From assembly GCF_900142575.1 (NCBI RefSeq), contig NZ_FRBI01000026.1, positions 50,857 through 114,856 on the forward strand: DNA of 64,000 nt, read 5' to 3'. The notes under the pieces are model-generated. The model saw only the letters and a list, made by a program, of their open reading frames with translations, did not search any database and was not told where the DNA came from. Every line of letters starts with the position of its first letter. Positions within the stretch are counted from its first letter, which is position 1. A program made the translations under genes and the position numbers. Source of the DNA: Actinacidiphila paucisporea. GTDB lineage: Bacteria > Actinomycetota > Actinomycetes > Streptomycetales > Streptomycetaceae. Below, piece by piece: positions 42,510 through 51,834 of the stretch.

Positions 42510-44294
42510 ATGGCCTCGGTCGCTTCCCTTTCCGCTTCGCTCCAGCAGCGTGTCTCGGCCGCCCTCGCGGCGGCCGTGCCGTCGGCCGTCGACGCCGACC
42601 CGCTGCTGCGACGCAGCGACCGGGCGGACTTCCAGGCCAACGGGGTGCTGGGCCTGGCCAAGCGGCAGAAGACCAACCCGCAGGCGCTCGCGGCCGAGGT
42701 CGTCGCCGCGCTGCCCGCGGGCGGCGGCGCGGACGACACGATCGCGGCCGTCGAGGTGTCCGGCCCCGGCTTCCTCAACATCACGGTGTCGGACGCCGCC
42801 ATCACCCGGAATCTCGCCGCCCGGGCCGCCGACGACCGGCTCGGCGTGCCCTTGAGCGAGCACCCGGGCACCACCGTGGTGGATTACGCGCAGCCCAATG
42901 TGGCCAAGGAGATGCACGTCGGCCACCTGCGGTCCTCGGTGATCGGCGACGCGATCGTGCGGATCCTGGAGTTCGGCGGCGAGCAGGTCGTCCGCAGGCA
43001 CCACATCGGCGACTGGGGCACCCAGTTCGGCATGCTCGTGCAGTATCTGATCGAGCACCCGCACCAGCTCGACCACAGCGAGGACGAGGGCGAGGCCGGC
43101 GAGGCCTCGATGTCCCGGCTCGACCGGCTCTACAAGGCGTCGGGCGCGCTGTTCAAGTCCGACGAGGAGTTCAAGGAGCGGGCCAGGCGCCGGGTGGTGG
43201 ACCTCCAGGCCGGCGACCCCCGGACCGTCGCGCTGTGGCAGCGGTTCGTGGACGAGTCGAAGATCTACTTCGACTCGGTCTACAGCAAGCTGGACATCCA
43301 GATCCGCGACGAGGACATCGTCGGCGAGTCCGGTTACAACGACATGCTGGTGGAGACCTGCGACCTGCTGGAGAAGTCCGGCGTCGCGGTGTGGTCCAAC
43401 GGGGCGCTGTGCGTGTTCTTCGACGACATCAAGGGCAAGGACGGCGAGCCGGTCCCGCTGATCGTCCGCAAGACCGACGGAGGCTTCGGCTACGCGGCGA
43501 CCGACCTGTCCGCGATCCGCAACAGGACCGGTGACCTGCACGCCGACACCCTGCTCTACGTGGTGGACGTGCGGCAGTCGCTGCACTTCCGCATGGTCTT
43601 CGAGACCGCCAGGCGGGCCGGCTGGCTGACCGAGCAGGTGACCGCCAGGCACCTGCCGTTCGGCACACTGCTCGGCAAGGACGGCAAGCCGTTCAAGACC
43701 CGGTCCGGCGAGAGCGTCAAGCTGGAGGACCTGCTGGACGAGGCGGTGCAGCGGGCCACGGCGGTGGTGCGGGAGAAGGGCGAGAAGATCGGCCTGACCG
43801 ACGAGGAGATCACGGCGAACGGCACGCAGGTCGGCATCGGCGCGGTGAAATACGCCGACCTGTCGACCTCGCTCGGCCGCGACTACGTCTTCGACCTCGA
43901 CCGGATGGTGTCGCTCAACGGCGACACCAGCGTCTACATCCAGTACGCGTACGCCCGGACCCGGTCCATCTTCCGCAAGGCGGGGCAGGAGCAGCGGGCC
44001 GCGGCGCACCCGGAGCTGGCACTGGAGCCGGCCGAGCGGGCGCTCGGGCTGCACCTCGACGCGTTCGGCGACACCCTCGCCGAGGTGGCCGAGGTCTACG
44101 AACCGCACCGGCTGGCCTCGTATCTCTTCCAGCTCGCGTCGCTGTTCACCACCTTCTACGAGCAGTGCCCGGTGCTCACCGCCGGCGGCGGCCAGGACCA
44201 GGTGGAGAACCGGCTGTTCCTGTGCGACCTGACCGCCCGCACCCTGCGGCAGGGCCTGACGCTGCTCGGCATCCGCACCCCCGAGCGGCTCTGA
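42510..44294 (+). CDS. argS: Arginine--tRNA ligase
   Basis: This 594-residue class I synthetase has an N-terminal Add-1 domain (about 1-110), the HIGH motif HVGHLRS within YAQPNVAKEMHVGHLRSSVIGDA, and a C-terminal anticodon-binding domain (YVQYAYARTRSI-type helix, here VYIQYAYARTRSIFRK). As in many ArgRS enzymes, a canonical KMSKS is not obvious. The ATG is at 42510. A strong hairpin sits in its leader. Confidence 0.95.
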   Translation: MASVASLSASLQQRVSAALAAAVPSAVDADPLLRRSDRADFQANGVLGLAKRQKTNPQALAAEVVAALPAGGGADDTIAAVEVSGPGFLNITVSDAAITRNLAARAADDRLGVPLSEHPGTTVVDYAQPNVAKEMHVGHLRSSVIGDAIVRILEFGGEQVVRRHHIGDWGTQFGMLVQYLIEHPHQLDHSEDEGEAGEASMSRLDRLYKASGALFKSDEEFKERARRRVVDLQAGDPRTVALWQRFVDESKIYFDSVYSKLDIQIRDEDIVGESGYNDMLVETCDLLEKSGVAVWSNGALCVFFDDIKGKDGEPVPLIVRKTDGGFGYAATDLSAIRNRTGDLHADTLLYVVDVRQSLHFRMVFETARRAGWLTEQVTARHLPFGTLLGKDGKPFKTRSGESVKLEDLLDEAVQRATAVVREKGEKIGLTDEEITANGTQVGIGAVKYADLSTSLGRDYVFDLDRMVSLNGDTSVYIQYAYARTRSIFRKAGQEQRAAAHPELALEPAERALGLHLDAFGDTLAEVAEVYEPHRLASYLFQLASLFTTFYEQCPVLTAGGGQDQVENRLFLCDLTARTLRQGLTLLGIRTPERL

Positions 44295-44448
44295 CCCCGC
44301 CGCCGGGCCGCCTCGCCCGCCCCTGACCCGCCCGCGACCGCCCCGCCCCGCGCTCTCCGGCGGGCGGGGCGCCGCCATGTGTGGTGCGATGGTGGGTACG
44401 GCAGGGGCGGCACCGAGACGGGCAGGCGGCGGACGGGCGGGCAGGTAC

Positions 44449-45669
44449 GTGACGGATCCGGCGATCGACTACCGGGCGGTCTACAACAGGCTGCCCGCAG
44501 GTATCGCACTGCTGGACCCGGAGCTGCGCTACATCGACGCGAACGAGACCTATCTGCACCTGGCGGACTGCTCGCTGGCCGACCTCCTCGGCGTGTACAT
44601 CTTCGACGCCTTCCCCGACAGCCCGGAGCGGGCGCAGACCGCGAACGGCCCGACCAGCCTCGGGGCCTCCCTGCTGCATGTGCTCGCCACCGGCGAGCGC
44701 GACAGCCTCGCCCTCCAGCGCTACGACGTCGAGCGGCGGGACCGCCCCGGCACGTACGAGGAGCGCTACTGGAGCACGATCAACACGCCGATCCTCGACA
44801 GTGCCGGCGAGGTCGTACTGATCGCCCACCGGGTCGAGGAGGTCACCGCCTTCATGCAGACCAAGGACGGGAGCGGCGACGACAGCAAGCTGCAGGCCGA
44901 GCTGTACATGCGGGCCCGCGAGCTGCAGGAGATCAACGAGCAGATGCGCGCCGCGCACGCCAGGGAGCGGGAGGTCGCGCTCACCTTGCAGGCGGCGCTG
45001 CTGCCGGCGCCCCGCCCCGTCGGCCACCGGGCGGCCGTGCGCTACCAGCCGGCGATCAGCGCGCTGAACGTGTGCGGTGACTGGTACGACCTGGTGGACC
45101 TGCCCGGTGACCGCATCGCGGTCGCCGTGGGCGACGTCGTCGGCCACGGCCTTGCCGCCGCCTGCGTGATGGGTCAGCTCAGAAGCGCGCTGAGCGCCGC
45201 CAGCCGGACCACCGCGGGCCCTGCGGAAGCGCTCAACGTCCTGGGGCTCTACGCCAGGTCAGTGGAGGGCGCCGAGTCCAGCACCGTGGTCAACGCCTTC
45301 ATCGACTGGCCCAGCCGCACCCTCACGTACAGCAACGCGGGGCACCCGCCGGCCGCGCTGCTGCGCCCCGACGGCACGGTGGAATTCCTCGACCAGGCCA
45401 CCGACCCGCCGCTCGGCGCCCGGCCGCAGCACCAGCCAGGACCGCAGGCCACCGTCGGCTTCACCGTCGGCTCCACCCTGGTCCTCTACACCGACGGCCT
45501 GATCGAGCGCCGCCACGAGGACATCGACGTCGGCCTGGCCCGGCTGGCCGCCACCCTGCACCGCTACCCGCTGTACGACCCGGAGGCCCTCGCCGACCTG
45601 CTGCTCAGCGAGCTGTCCCCGCCGACCGGCGCCACCGACGACACCGCGCTGGTCGTCCTGCGGCTCTGA
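44449..45669 (+). CDS. PAS domain-containing PP2C/SpoIIE-type serine phosphatase
   Basis: The protein has about 406 residues. It starts TDPAIDYRAVYNRLPAGIALLDPELRYIDAN, a PAS sensor typical of streptomycete regulators. A coiled region (ARELQEINEQMRAAHAREREVALTLQAALLPA) leads into a SpoIIE phosphatase domain with GDWYDL, VGDVVGHGLAAACVMGQLR, SNAGHPPA and YTDGLIERR metal-site motifs. It probably dephosphorylates an anti-anti-sigma factor. The GTG at 44449 matches the usual family start. An ATG at 44377 in the same frame is less likely. Confidence 0.87.
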   Translation: MTDPAIDYRAVYNRLPAGIALLDPELRYIDANETYLHLADCSLADLLGVYIFDAFPDSPERAQTANGPTSLGASLLHVLATGERDSLALQRYDVERRDRPGTYEERYWSTINTPILDSAGEVVLIAHRVEEVTAFMQTKDGSGDDSKLQAELYMRARELQEINEQMRAAHAREREVALTLQAALLPAPRPVGHRAAVRYQPAISALNVCGDWYDLVDLPGDRIAVAVGDVVGHGLAAACVMGQLRSALSAASRTTAGPAEALNVLGLYARSVEGAESSTVVNAFIDWPSRTLTYSNAGHPPAALLRPDGTVEFLDQATDPPLGARPQHQPGPQATVGFTVGSTLVLYTDGLIERRHEDIDVGLARLAATLHRYPLYDPEALADLLLSELSPPTGATDDTALVVLRL

Positions 45670-45692
45670 GGCCGCAACCCTGGCAGGAGCGC

Positions 45693-46676
45693 CTACAGGC
45701 GCTGAGCGACCTCGGTCGCCCAGTACGTGAGGATCATGTTCGCGCCGGCGCGGCGGATCGAGGTGAGCGTCTCCATGATGGTGCGGTCCCGGTCGATCCA
45801 GCCGTTCGCGGCGGCGGCCTCGACCATCGCGTACTCACCGGAGATCTGGTACGCCGCCACCGGCACGTCCACCGTGTCGGCGACCTTGCGCAGCACGTCC
45901 AGATACGGCAGCGCGGGCTTGACCATCACCATGTCGGCGCCTTCGGCGAGGTCGAGCGCCAGCTCGCGCATCGACTCGCGGAAATTCGCCGGGTCCTGCT
46001 GGTACGTCTTCCGGTCGCCCTTCAGCGAGGAGTTCACGGCCTCGCGGAAGGGGCCGTAGAAGGCGGAGGCGTACTTCGCGGTGTAGGCCAGGATCGCCAC
46101 GTCCTGCCGGCCGATCTCGTCCAGCGCGTCGCGGACGACGCCGACCTGGCCGTCCATCATCCCGGACGGACCGACCACGTGGACGCCGGCGTCCGCCTGG
46201 ACCTGGGCCATCTCCGCGTAGCGTTCGAGGGTGGCGTCGTTGTCGACGCGGCCCTCGGCGTCCAGGACGCCGCAGTGGCCGTGGTCGGTGTACTCGTCCA
46301 GGCACAGGTCGGACATCACGACCAGGTCGTCGCCGACCTCCGCGACCACGTCCCTGATCGCCAGTTGCAGGATGCCGTCCGGCTCCGTGCCCTGGCTGCC
46401 GATCGCGTCCTTCACCTCGGGCACGCCGAACAGCATGATCCCGCCCACCCCGGCAGATGCGGCCTCGGCGGCCGCTTTGCGCAGGGTGTCCCGGGTGTGC
46501 TGATAGACCCCCGGCATCGAGGAGATCGCCTGCGGCTCGCTGATGCCCTCACGCACGAAGGCCGGCAGAATCAATTCGGCTGGATCGAGCCGGGTTTCTG
46601 CGACCAGGCGCCGCATCGCCGGGCTGGTGCGCAGCCGCCGCGGCCGCGCACCGGGAAACTCGCCATAGCTCACCAT
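45693..46676 (-). CDS. hemB: Porphobilinogen synthase HemB
   Basis: The 327-residue enzyme condenses two 5-aminolevulinate molecules. Schiff-base lysines are in AYTAKYASAFYGPFREA and VMVKPALPYLD. The metal segment reads SDLCLDEYTDHGHCG, keeping two cysteines but with Asp in place of the middle one, between the zinc (three-Cys) and magnesium (Asp) types. The ATG at 46676 is followed in frame by GTG at 46673. It lies downstream of the hemD end, separated by a repeat-rich gap. Confidence 0.94.
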   Translation of the reverse strand: MVSYGEFPGARPRRLRTSPAMRRLVAETRLDPAELILPAFVREGISEPQAISSMPGVYQHTRDTLRKAAAEAASAGVGGIMLFGVPEVKDAIGSQGTEPDGILQLAIRDVVAEVGDDLVVMSDLCLDEYTDHGHCGVLDAEGRVDNDATLERYAEMAQVQADAGVHVVGPSGMMDGQVGVVRDALDEIGRQDVAILAYTAKYASAFYGPFREAVNSSLKGDRKTYQQDPANFRESMRELALDLAEGADMVMVKPALPYLDVLRKVADTVDVPVAAYQISGEYAMVEAAAANGWIDRDRTIMETLTSIRRAGANMILTYWATEVAQRL

Positions 46677-47054
46677 TTCTCCACGGTACGCCTGCGGCGC
46701 GCATGCTCTTCCCGACGCTGCGTCGGCGCCAGACGGTGCCCCCGGGGGCGCGTGGGGGTACCCCCAGGCGAAGCTCTGGGGGAGAACGGCGCGCGCAACC
46801 GGCCACCCACCGTCGCGTGGCGACCGACCGCCACCACCCCAGGGGCGCGTGGGCGTACCCCCAGGCGCAGCTCTGGGGGAGGACCGAACAGCCCCTTCCG
46901 CACGGTGGCGACGTGCAGCCCGTCGCGGGGGCACCTCCCAGGCGAAGCTCTGGGGGATGGTCGCGCCCATGCGGCGCCGGCCGCGCATCAGATGCAGCCT
47001 CGCGCCCCTGGAGGGCGCCTCCCCGCGCAGAGGCCGCCCGGGAGGAGGCGCGGG
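46677..47054. repeat. Intergenic region with three REP-like palindromic repeats
   Basis: The module GCGCGTGGG(G/C)GTACCCCCAGG is followed by CG(A/C)AGCTCTGGGGGA. Copies are centred at 46761-46782, 46858-46879 and 46935-46956. Each can form a hairpin CCCCCAG/CTGGGGG with an eight-base loop; the third is degenerate on the left. A partial copy is at 13131-13160. No gene is visible in these 378 bases, and the long open frames there are repeat artefacts. Confidence 0.8.
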
Positions 47055-48749
47055 TCAGACGCGGGTGCGGCGGCGGGCGCCGGGGCGGCGTTCGCTGGGG
47101 CGGGTGACGGGGTCGCCGGCGGCGCCGGCGGCCTGGCGGCGGGCCAGGCCGAAGTCGGCCAGGGCCTGGGCGAGGGCATGGACGGACGGCTCGGGAGCCA
47201 TCACGTCGACCCGGAGCCCGTGCTCCTCCGCCGTCTTGGCCGTCGCCGGGCCGATACAGGCGATGACCGTGACGTTGTGCGGCTTGCCGGCGATGCCGAC
47301 AAGATTCCGCACGGTCGAGGACGAGGTGAAGAGCACCGCGTCGAAGCCGCCGCCCTTGATGGCCTCGCGGGTGTCGGCCGGCGGGGGCGACGCCCGTACG
47401 GTCCGGTAGGCGGTGACGTCGTCGACCTCCCAGCCCAGTTCGACCAGCCCGGCCACCAGCGTCTCGGTGGCGATGTCGGCGCGCGGCAGGAAGACGCGGT
47501 CGATCGGGTCGAAGACCGGGTCGTAGGGCGGCCAGTCCTCCAGGAGTCCGGCGGCGGACTGCTCGCCGCTGGGCACCAGGTCGGGCTTGACGCCGAACTC
47601 GACCAGCGACTGGGCGGTCTGCTCGCCGACCGCGGCGACCTTTATCCCCGCGAAGGCGCGGGCGTCCAGGCCGTACTCCTCGAACTTCTCCCGCACGGCC
47701 TTGACCGCGTTGACGGAGGTGAAGGCGATCCACTCATAGCGCCCGGTGACCAGGCCCTTGACCGCGCGCTCCATCTGCTGCGGGGTACGCGGCGGCTCCA
47801 CCGCGATGGTCGGCACCTCGTGCGGCACCGCTCCGTACGAGCGCAGCTGGTCGGAGAGCGACGCGGCCTGCTCCTTGGTCCGCGGTACGAGCACCCGCCA
47901 GCCGAACAGCGGCTTGGTCTCGAACCACGACAACTGCTCGTGCTGGCCGGCCCGCTCCCCGACCACGGCTATCGCCGCGATCGGGCCCTCGGGCGTGGGC
48001 AGCGCCTTGGTCGCCTTCAGCTCGGCGGCGATGGTGGCCAGTGTCGCGGTCCAGGTGCGCTGCCGGGTGGTGGTGCCGGCGACGGTGACCGACAGCTGGG
48101 TGTCGGGCTTGCGGCCCGAGCCGATCAGCTCGGCGGCCATCGCGGCGACGGTCTGCAGCGTCGTGGAGACCACCAGCGTGGCGTCGCTGGCGCCGACCTC
48201 GCTCCAGCAGCGGTCGGAGGCGGTGGCGGCGTCCACGAAGCGCACGTCGCCGCTGAGCGGCACCCCGGCGTAGGCGGGCACGCCCACCGCGCTGGCGATG
48301 CCGGGCACGACCTCGAAGGGGATGCCCGCCCGGGCGCAGGCCAGCATCTCGGCGGCGGCGCAGGAGTCGAGGCCGGGGTCGCCGACCACCGCACGCACCA
48401 CCCGCTTGCCGGTCCGCGCGGACGCCATGACAAGCTGTGAGGCGGCATCGGCAATGGCGGTGGTGTCCAACACCTCGCCGTCCACGGCCGGTTCCGCCGT
48501 GCCCACATCCGCGCGGGCGTGGGTGCGTACGACGTCGAGCACGGGCCTGTCGCCGACCAGCAGGTCGGCGCGGGCGAGCGCTTCGACGGCGCGCAGGGTC
48601 AGCAGCCCGGGGTCACCGGGCCCGGCACCCAGGAAGGTGACGTGACCGGTTGCGGACCGCCCGGCGGAGCCGGGACTTGCGGCGGTGCCGGCCGAAAGGG
48701 CCGTACCGGCGGCGGTGTTCGTCGTTGCAGCGACGGCGGCGGGGTTCAA
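47055..48749 (-). CDS. hemD: Fused uroporphyrinogen-III methyltransferase-like/uroporphyrinogen-III synthase
   Basis: The protein has 564 residues. Residues 35-275 resemble a SAM-dependent uroporphyrinogen-III methyltransferase (FLGAGPGDPGLLTLRAVEAL), but the later GDP motif reads GDPGLDSCAAAEM and GVPLSGD stands where GxPxTHR is usual, so methylation is doubtful. Residues 285-535 are a HemD synthase domain (LVPRTKEQAASLSDQL, FTSVNAVKA, AVGEQTA, FTSSSTVRN). The start is a TTG at 48749 overlapping the hemC stop as TTGA, with GGGGGAG upstream. Confidence 0.9.
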   Translation of the reverse strand: MNPAAVAATTNTAAGTALSAGTAASPGSAGRSATGHVTFLGAGPGDPGLLTLRAVEALARADLLVGDRPVLDVVRTHARADVGTAEPAVDGEVLDTTAIADAASQLVMASARTGKRVVRAVVGDPGLDSCAAAEMLACARAGIPFEVVPGIASAVGVPAYAGVPLSGDVRFVDAATASDRCWSEVGASDATLVVSTTLQTVAAMAAELIGSGRKPDTQLSVTVAGTTTRQRTWTATLATIAAELKATKALPTPEGPIAAIAVVGERAGQHEQLSWFETKPLFGWRVLVPRTKEQAASLSDQLRSYGAVPHEVPTIAVEPPRTPQQMERAVKGLVTGRYEWIAFTSVNAVKAVREKFEEYGLDARAFAGIKVAAVGEQTAQSLVEFGVKPDLVPSGEQSAAGLLEDWPPYDPVFDPIDRVFLPRADIATETLVAGLVELGWEVDDVTAYRTVRASPPPADTREAIKGGGFDAVLFTSSSTVRNLVGIAGKPHNVTVIACIGPATAKTAEEHGLRVDVMAPEPSVHALAQALADFGLARRQAAGAAGDPVTRPSERRPGARRRTRV

Positions 48750-49729
48750 AGTGCGCGCTCCCCCATAAGACCGGCCGCACCCTTGGCGAGCATCTCAGCG
48801 GCGAGTTCGCGGCCCAGGGCGCGCGCTTCGTCGTCGGACGCCGGTACGGGACCGGTGATGGACATCTGCACCAGCGAGGTGCCGTCGGTGGTGCCGACGA
48901 CGCCGCGCAGGCGCAGCTCGGTAGTCTGCCCGTCGTCCACAAGGTCGGCCAGCGCGCCCACAGGGGCGCTGCAGCCGGCCTCGAGGGCGGCGAGCAGGGA
49001 TCGCTCGACGGTCACGGCGACCCGGGTGAACGGGTCGTCGAGCCCGGCGAGCTGTGCGGCCAGCTCCGGGTGGGAAGCGGCGCACTCGACGGCCAGTGCC
49101 CCCTGGCCGGGGGCGGGCAGGACGGTGTCGGCGGCGATCAGCTCGGTCGCCTCCGCGATCCTGCCGATGCGGTTCAGCCCGGCGGCGGCGAGCACGACGG
49201 CGTCGAGCTCGCCGGAAGTAACGTACCCGATCCTGGTGTCAACGTTGCCACGGATCGGTACCGTCTCGACGTCGAGTCCGTGTGACCGCGCCCACGCGTT
49301 GAGCTGCGCCATCCGGCGCGGCGACCCGGTGCCGATCCTGGCGCCGGACGGCAGCGTCGCGAAGGTCAGGCCGTCCCTGGCGACCAGCGCGTCCCGCGGG
49401 TCCTCGCGGACCGGGATCGCGGCCAGCGTCAGCCCGTCGGGGGCGGCGGTGGGCAGGTCCTTGAGGCTGTGCACGGCGAAGTCGATCTCGCCGGCGAGCA
49501 GCGCGTCGCGCAGCGCCGAGACGAAGACGCCGGTGCCGCCGATCTGGGCCAGACTCTCCCGTGAGACGTCGCCGTAGGTGGTGATCTCCACGAGGCGGAC
49601 GTCACGTCCGGTCAGCCGGCGGACCTCGTCGGCCACCATGCCGGACTGGGCCATCGCCAGCTTGCTCTTGCGCGTGCCAAGCCGCAGCGCGTCCTCGCGC
49701 CCCTTGTCCGGGGCACTCGGGTTATTCAT
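48746..49729 (-). CDS. hemC: Hydroxymethylbilane synthase HemC
   Basis: The 327-residue enzyme polymerises four porphobilinogens. The dipyrromethane cofactor cysteine is C253 (LEAGCSAPVGAL). LRLGTRKSKLAMAQ, VHSLKDLP, GTGSPRRMAQL and PAPGQGALAVE are canonical. The ATG at 49729 lies inside the end of hemA (eight-base overlap), consistent with coupled translation in the rex-hemA-hemC-hemD operon. Confidence 0.95.
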   Translation of the reverse strand: MNNPSAPDKGREDALRLGTRKSKLAMAQSGMVADEVRRLTGRDVRLVEITTYGDVSRESLAQIGGTGVFVSALRDALLAGEIDFAVHSLKDLPTAAPDGLTLAAIPVREDPRDALVARDGLTFATLPSGARIGTGSPRRMAQLNAWARSHGLDVETVPIRGNVDTRIGYVTSGELDAVVLAAAGLNRIGRIAEATELIAADTVLPAPGQGALAVECAASHPELAAQLAGLDDPFTRVAVTVERSLLAALEAGCSAPVGALADLVDDGQTTELRLRGVVGTTDGTSLVQMSITGPVPASDDEARALGRELAAEMLAKGAAGLMGERAL

Positions 49730-51062
49730 TGCCGCCCTCAATTCGGTTGGGCACCCGGGCCGGAGGCCGCGGGGTTTCGGCCCGGCTGACGGCGGCGACC
49801 GCCTGCGGGTCGAGGTCGAAGAGTTCGCGCAGCGCGTCGGCATAGCCGGCGCCGCCGGGCTCGCCCGCGAGCTGCTTGACCCGCACCGTCGGCGCGTGCA
49901 GGAGCTTGTCGACGACGCGGCGCACGGTCTGGGTGATCTCCGCGCGCTGCTTGTCGTCCAGATCGGGCAGCCTACCGTCGAGCCGGGAAAGTTCACCCGC
50001 CACGACATCGGCGGCCATCGCCCGCAGCGCCACCACCGTGGGGGTGATCCGGGCGGCGCGCTGGGCGGCGCCGAAGGCGGCGACCTCCTCGGCGACGATC
50101 GCCTGGACGGCGTCCACGTCGGCGGCCATCGGCGCGGCGGCGGACGCGGCGGCCAGCGACTCGATGTCGGCGAGCGCCACACCGTCGAGGTCGTGCGCGG
50201 CCGGGTCGACGTCCCGCGGCATGGCCAGGTCCAGTACGGCCAGCGGCCGGCCGGCGGCCCGCAGGTCGTCGGCGGTGAGCACCAGGCCGGTGGAGCCGGT
50301 ACAGGACACCACGATGTCGGCGTCGGCGAGCGCGGCCGCGAGCCGGGTCATGCTCACCGCCTGCGCCTGGGTGCCCTGCTCGGTGAGCTGGGCGGCGAGC
50401 CGGACGGCCCGCTCGGGGGTGCGGTTGGCGATGGTCAGGCGGGCGACACCGGCGCGGGCCAGCGTGGCGGCGGCCAGCGACGACATGGAGCCGGCGCCGA
50501 CGACGACGGCGCGCCTGCCCTCCAGGGCGCCGGTGGCGGGGGCGAGCTGGGCCAGGCCGAAGGTGACCAGGGACTGGCCCGCCCGGTCGATGCCGGTCTC
50601 GGAGTGGGCGCGCTTGCCGACCCGCAGGGCCTGCTGGAAAAGGTCGTTGAGCAGCCGTCCCGCGGTGTGCAGCTCCTGGCCGACCGCGAGGGCGTCCTTG
50701 ATCTGGCCGAGGATCTGGCCCTCGCCGACGACCATCGAGTCGAGCCCGCAGGCCACCGACAGCAGGTGGTGGACGGCCCGGTCCTCGTAGTGCACGTAGA
50801 GATACGGGGTCAGCTCGTCCAGCCCGACGCCGCTGTGCTGGGCGAGCAGCGTGGACAGCTCGGCGACACCGGCGTGGAATTTGTCGACGTCGGCGTACAG
50901 CTCGATGCGGTTGCAGGTGGACAGCGCCACCGCTTCGCTCGCGGGCTCGGCGGCCAGCGTGTCCTGCAGCAGCTTGGCGCGCGCGTCCTCGGTGAGCGCG
51001 GCCCGCTCCAGCACGCTCACCGGCGCGCTGCGGTGCGAGAGCCCGACGACCAGCAGACTCAT
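49722..51062 (-). CDS. hemA: Glutamyl-tRNA reductase HemA
   Basis: This 446-residue enzyme reduces glutamyl-tRNA to glutamate-1-semialdehyde, the substrate of HemL (13904-15217). The catalytic cysteine is C50 in LSTCNRIELYA. GLDSMVVGEGQILGQIKDA and the NADPH-binding VVVGAGSMSSLAAATL are intact. The C-terminal dimerisation helix carries a short extension (ETPRPPARVPNR). The ATG at 51062 overlaps the rex stop as ATGA. Confidence 0.96.
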   Translation of the reverse strand: MSLLVVGLSHRSAPVSVLERAALTEDARAKLLQDTLAAEPASEAVALSTCNRIELYADVDKFHAGVAELSTLLAQHSGVGLDELTPYLYVHYEDRAVHHLLSVACGLDSMVVGEGQILGQIKDALAVGQELHTAGRLLNDLFQQALRVGKRAHSETGIDRAGQSLVTFGLAQLAPATGALEGRRAVVVGAGSMSSLAAATLARAGVARLTIANRTPERAVRLAAQLTEQGTQAQAVSMTRLAAALADADIVVSCTGSTGLVLTADDLRAAGRPLAVLDLAMPRDVDPAAHDLDGVALADIESLAAASAAAPMAADVDAVQAIVAEEVAAFGAAQRAARITPTVVALRAMAADVVAGELSRLDGRLPDLDDKQRAEITQTVRRVVDKLLHAPTVRVKQLAGEPGGAGYADALRELFDLDPQAVAAVSRAETPRPPARVPNRIEGGNE

Positions 51063-51769
51063 GCGGGCATCACGGCGGGAACATCCCCGTCGGGCTCCTG
51101 GCGTCCTTCTCCGGCCTTGCGCTGTTCGTGGAAGGCGAGGATCTGCAGCTCGATGGACAGGTCGACCTTGCGTACGTCCACGCCGTCCGGCACCGACAGC
51201 ACGGTGGGGGCGAAGTTGAGGATCGAGGTCACCCCGGCGTTGACCAGCCGGTCGGTGACCTCCTGTGCGGCGCCGGCCGGAGTCGCGATGACCCCGATCG
51301 AGACCTGGTTGTCGACGACGATCGCTTCGAGCTCGTCGATGTGCCGTACGGGCAGTCCCGCGACGAGCCGTCCGGCCAGTGCCGCGTCGGCGTCCAGCAG
51401 GGCCGCGACGCGGAAGCCGCGGGAGGCGAACCCGCCGTAGTTGGCGAGGGCGGCGCCCAGGTTGCCGATACCGACGATGACGACCGGCCAGTCCTGGGTG
51501 AGGCCCAGCTCCCGGCTGATCTGGTAGACGAGGTATTCGACGTCGTAGCCGACGCCCCTGGTGCCGTACGAGCCGAGGTAGGAGAAGTCCTTGCGCAGCT
51601 TGGCCGAGTTGACCCCGGCCGCGGCGGCGAGCTCCTCCGAGGACACGGTGGGCACGGAGCGCTCGGACAGAGCGGTCAGCGCCCGCAGGTACAGCGGAAG
51701 CCTGGCGACGGTGGCCTCGGGAATTCCTCGGCTGCGGGTCGCCGGTCGGTGCGATCGGCCAGTTGCCAC
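51059..51769 (-). CDS. rex: Redox-sensing repressor Rex
   Basis: The 236-residue protein has an N-terminal winged helix (ATVARLPLYLRALTALSE, VNSAKLRKDFSYLGSYGTRGVGY) and a Rossmann domain (VVIVGIGNLGAALANYGGF) sensing NADH/NAD+. Rex represses respiratory genes until NADH rises. The GTG at 51769 has GGAG upstream. A Rex operator lies 77-94 bases upstream, so the operon is predicted to be autoregulated, as established for the rex-hemACD operon of Streptomyces coelicolor. Confidence 0.95.
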   Translation of the reverse strand: MATGRSHRPATRSRGIPEATVARLPLYLRALTALSERSVPTVSSEELAAAAGVNSAKLRKDFSYLGSYGTRGVGYDVEYLVYQISRELGLTQDWPVVIVGIGNLGAALANYGGFASRGFRVAALLDADAALAGRLVAGLPVRHIDELEAIVVDNQVSIGVIATPAGAAQEVTDRLVNAGVTSILNFAPTVLSVPDGVDVRKVDLSIELQILAFHEQRKAGEGRQEPDGDVPAVMPA

Positions 51770-51834
51770 GGTGCTCCTGCGGGTAGAGCTGGGCTGAGGG
51801 CGACCACGGTCTTTGGAGCCGCCCCGTGCGTGCC

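Noticed and set aside
46677..46988. Upstream extension of hemB (PQSFAWGYPHAPPG repeats)
   Set aside because: The extra residues come from repeated non-coding hairpins, and HemB similarity starts at 46676.
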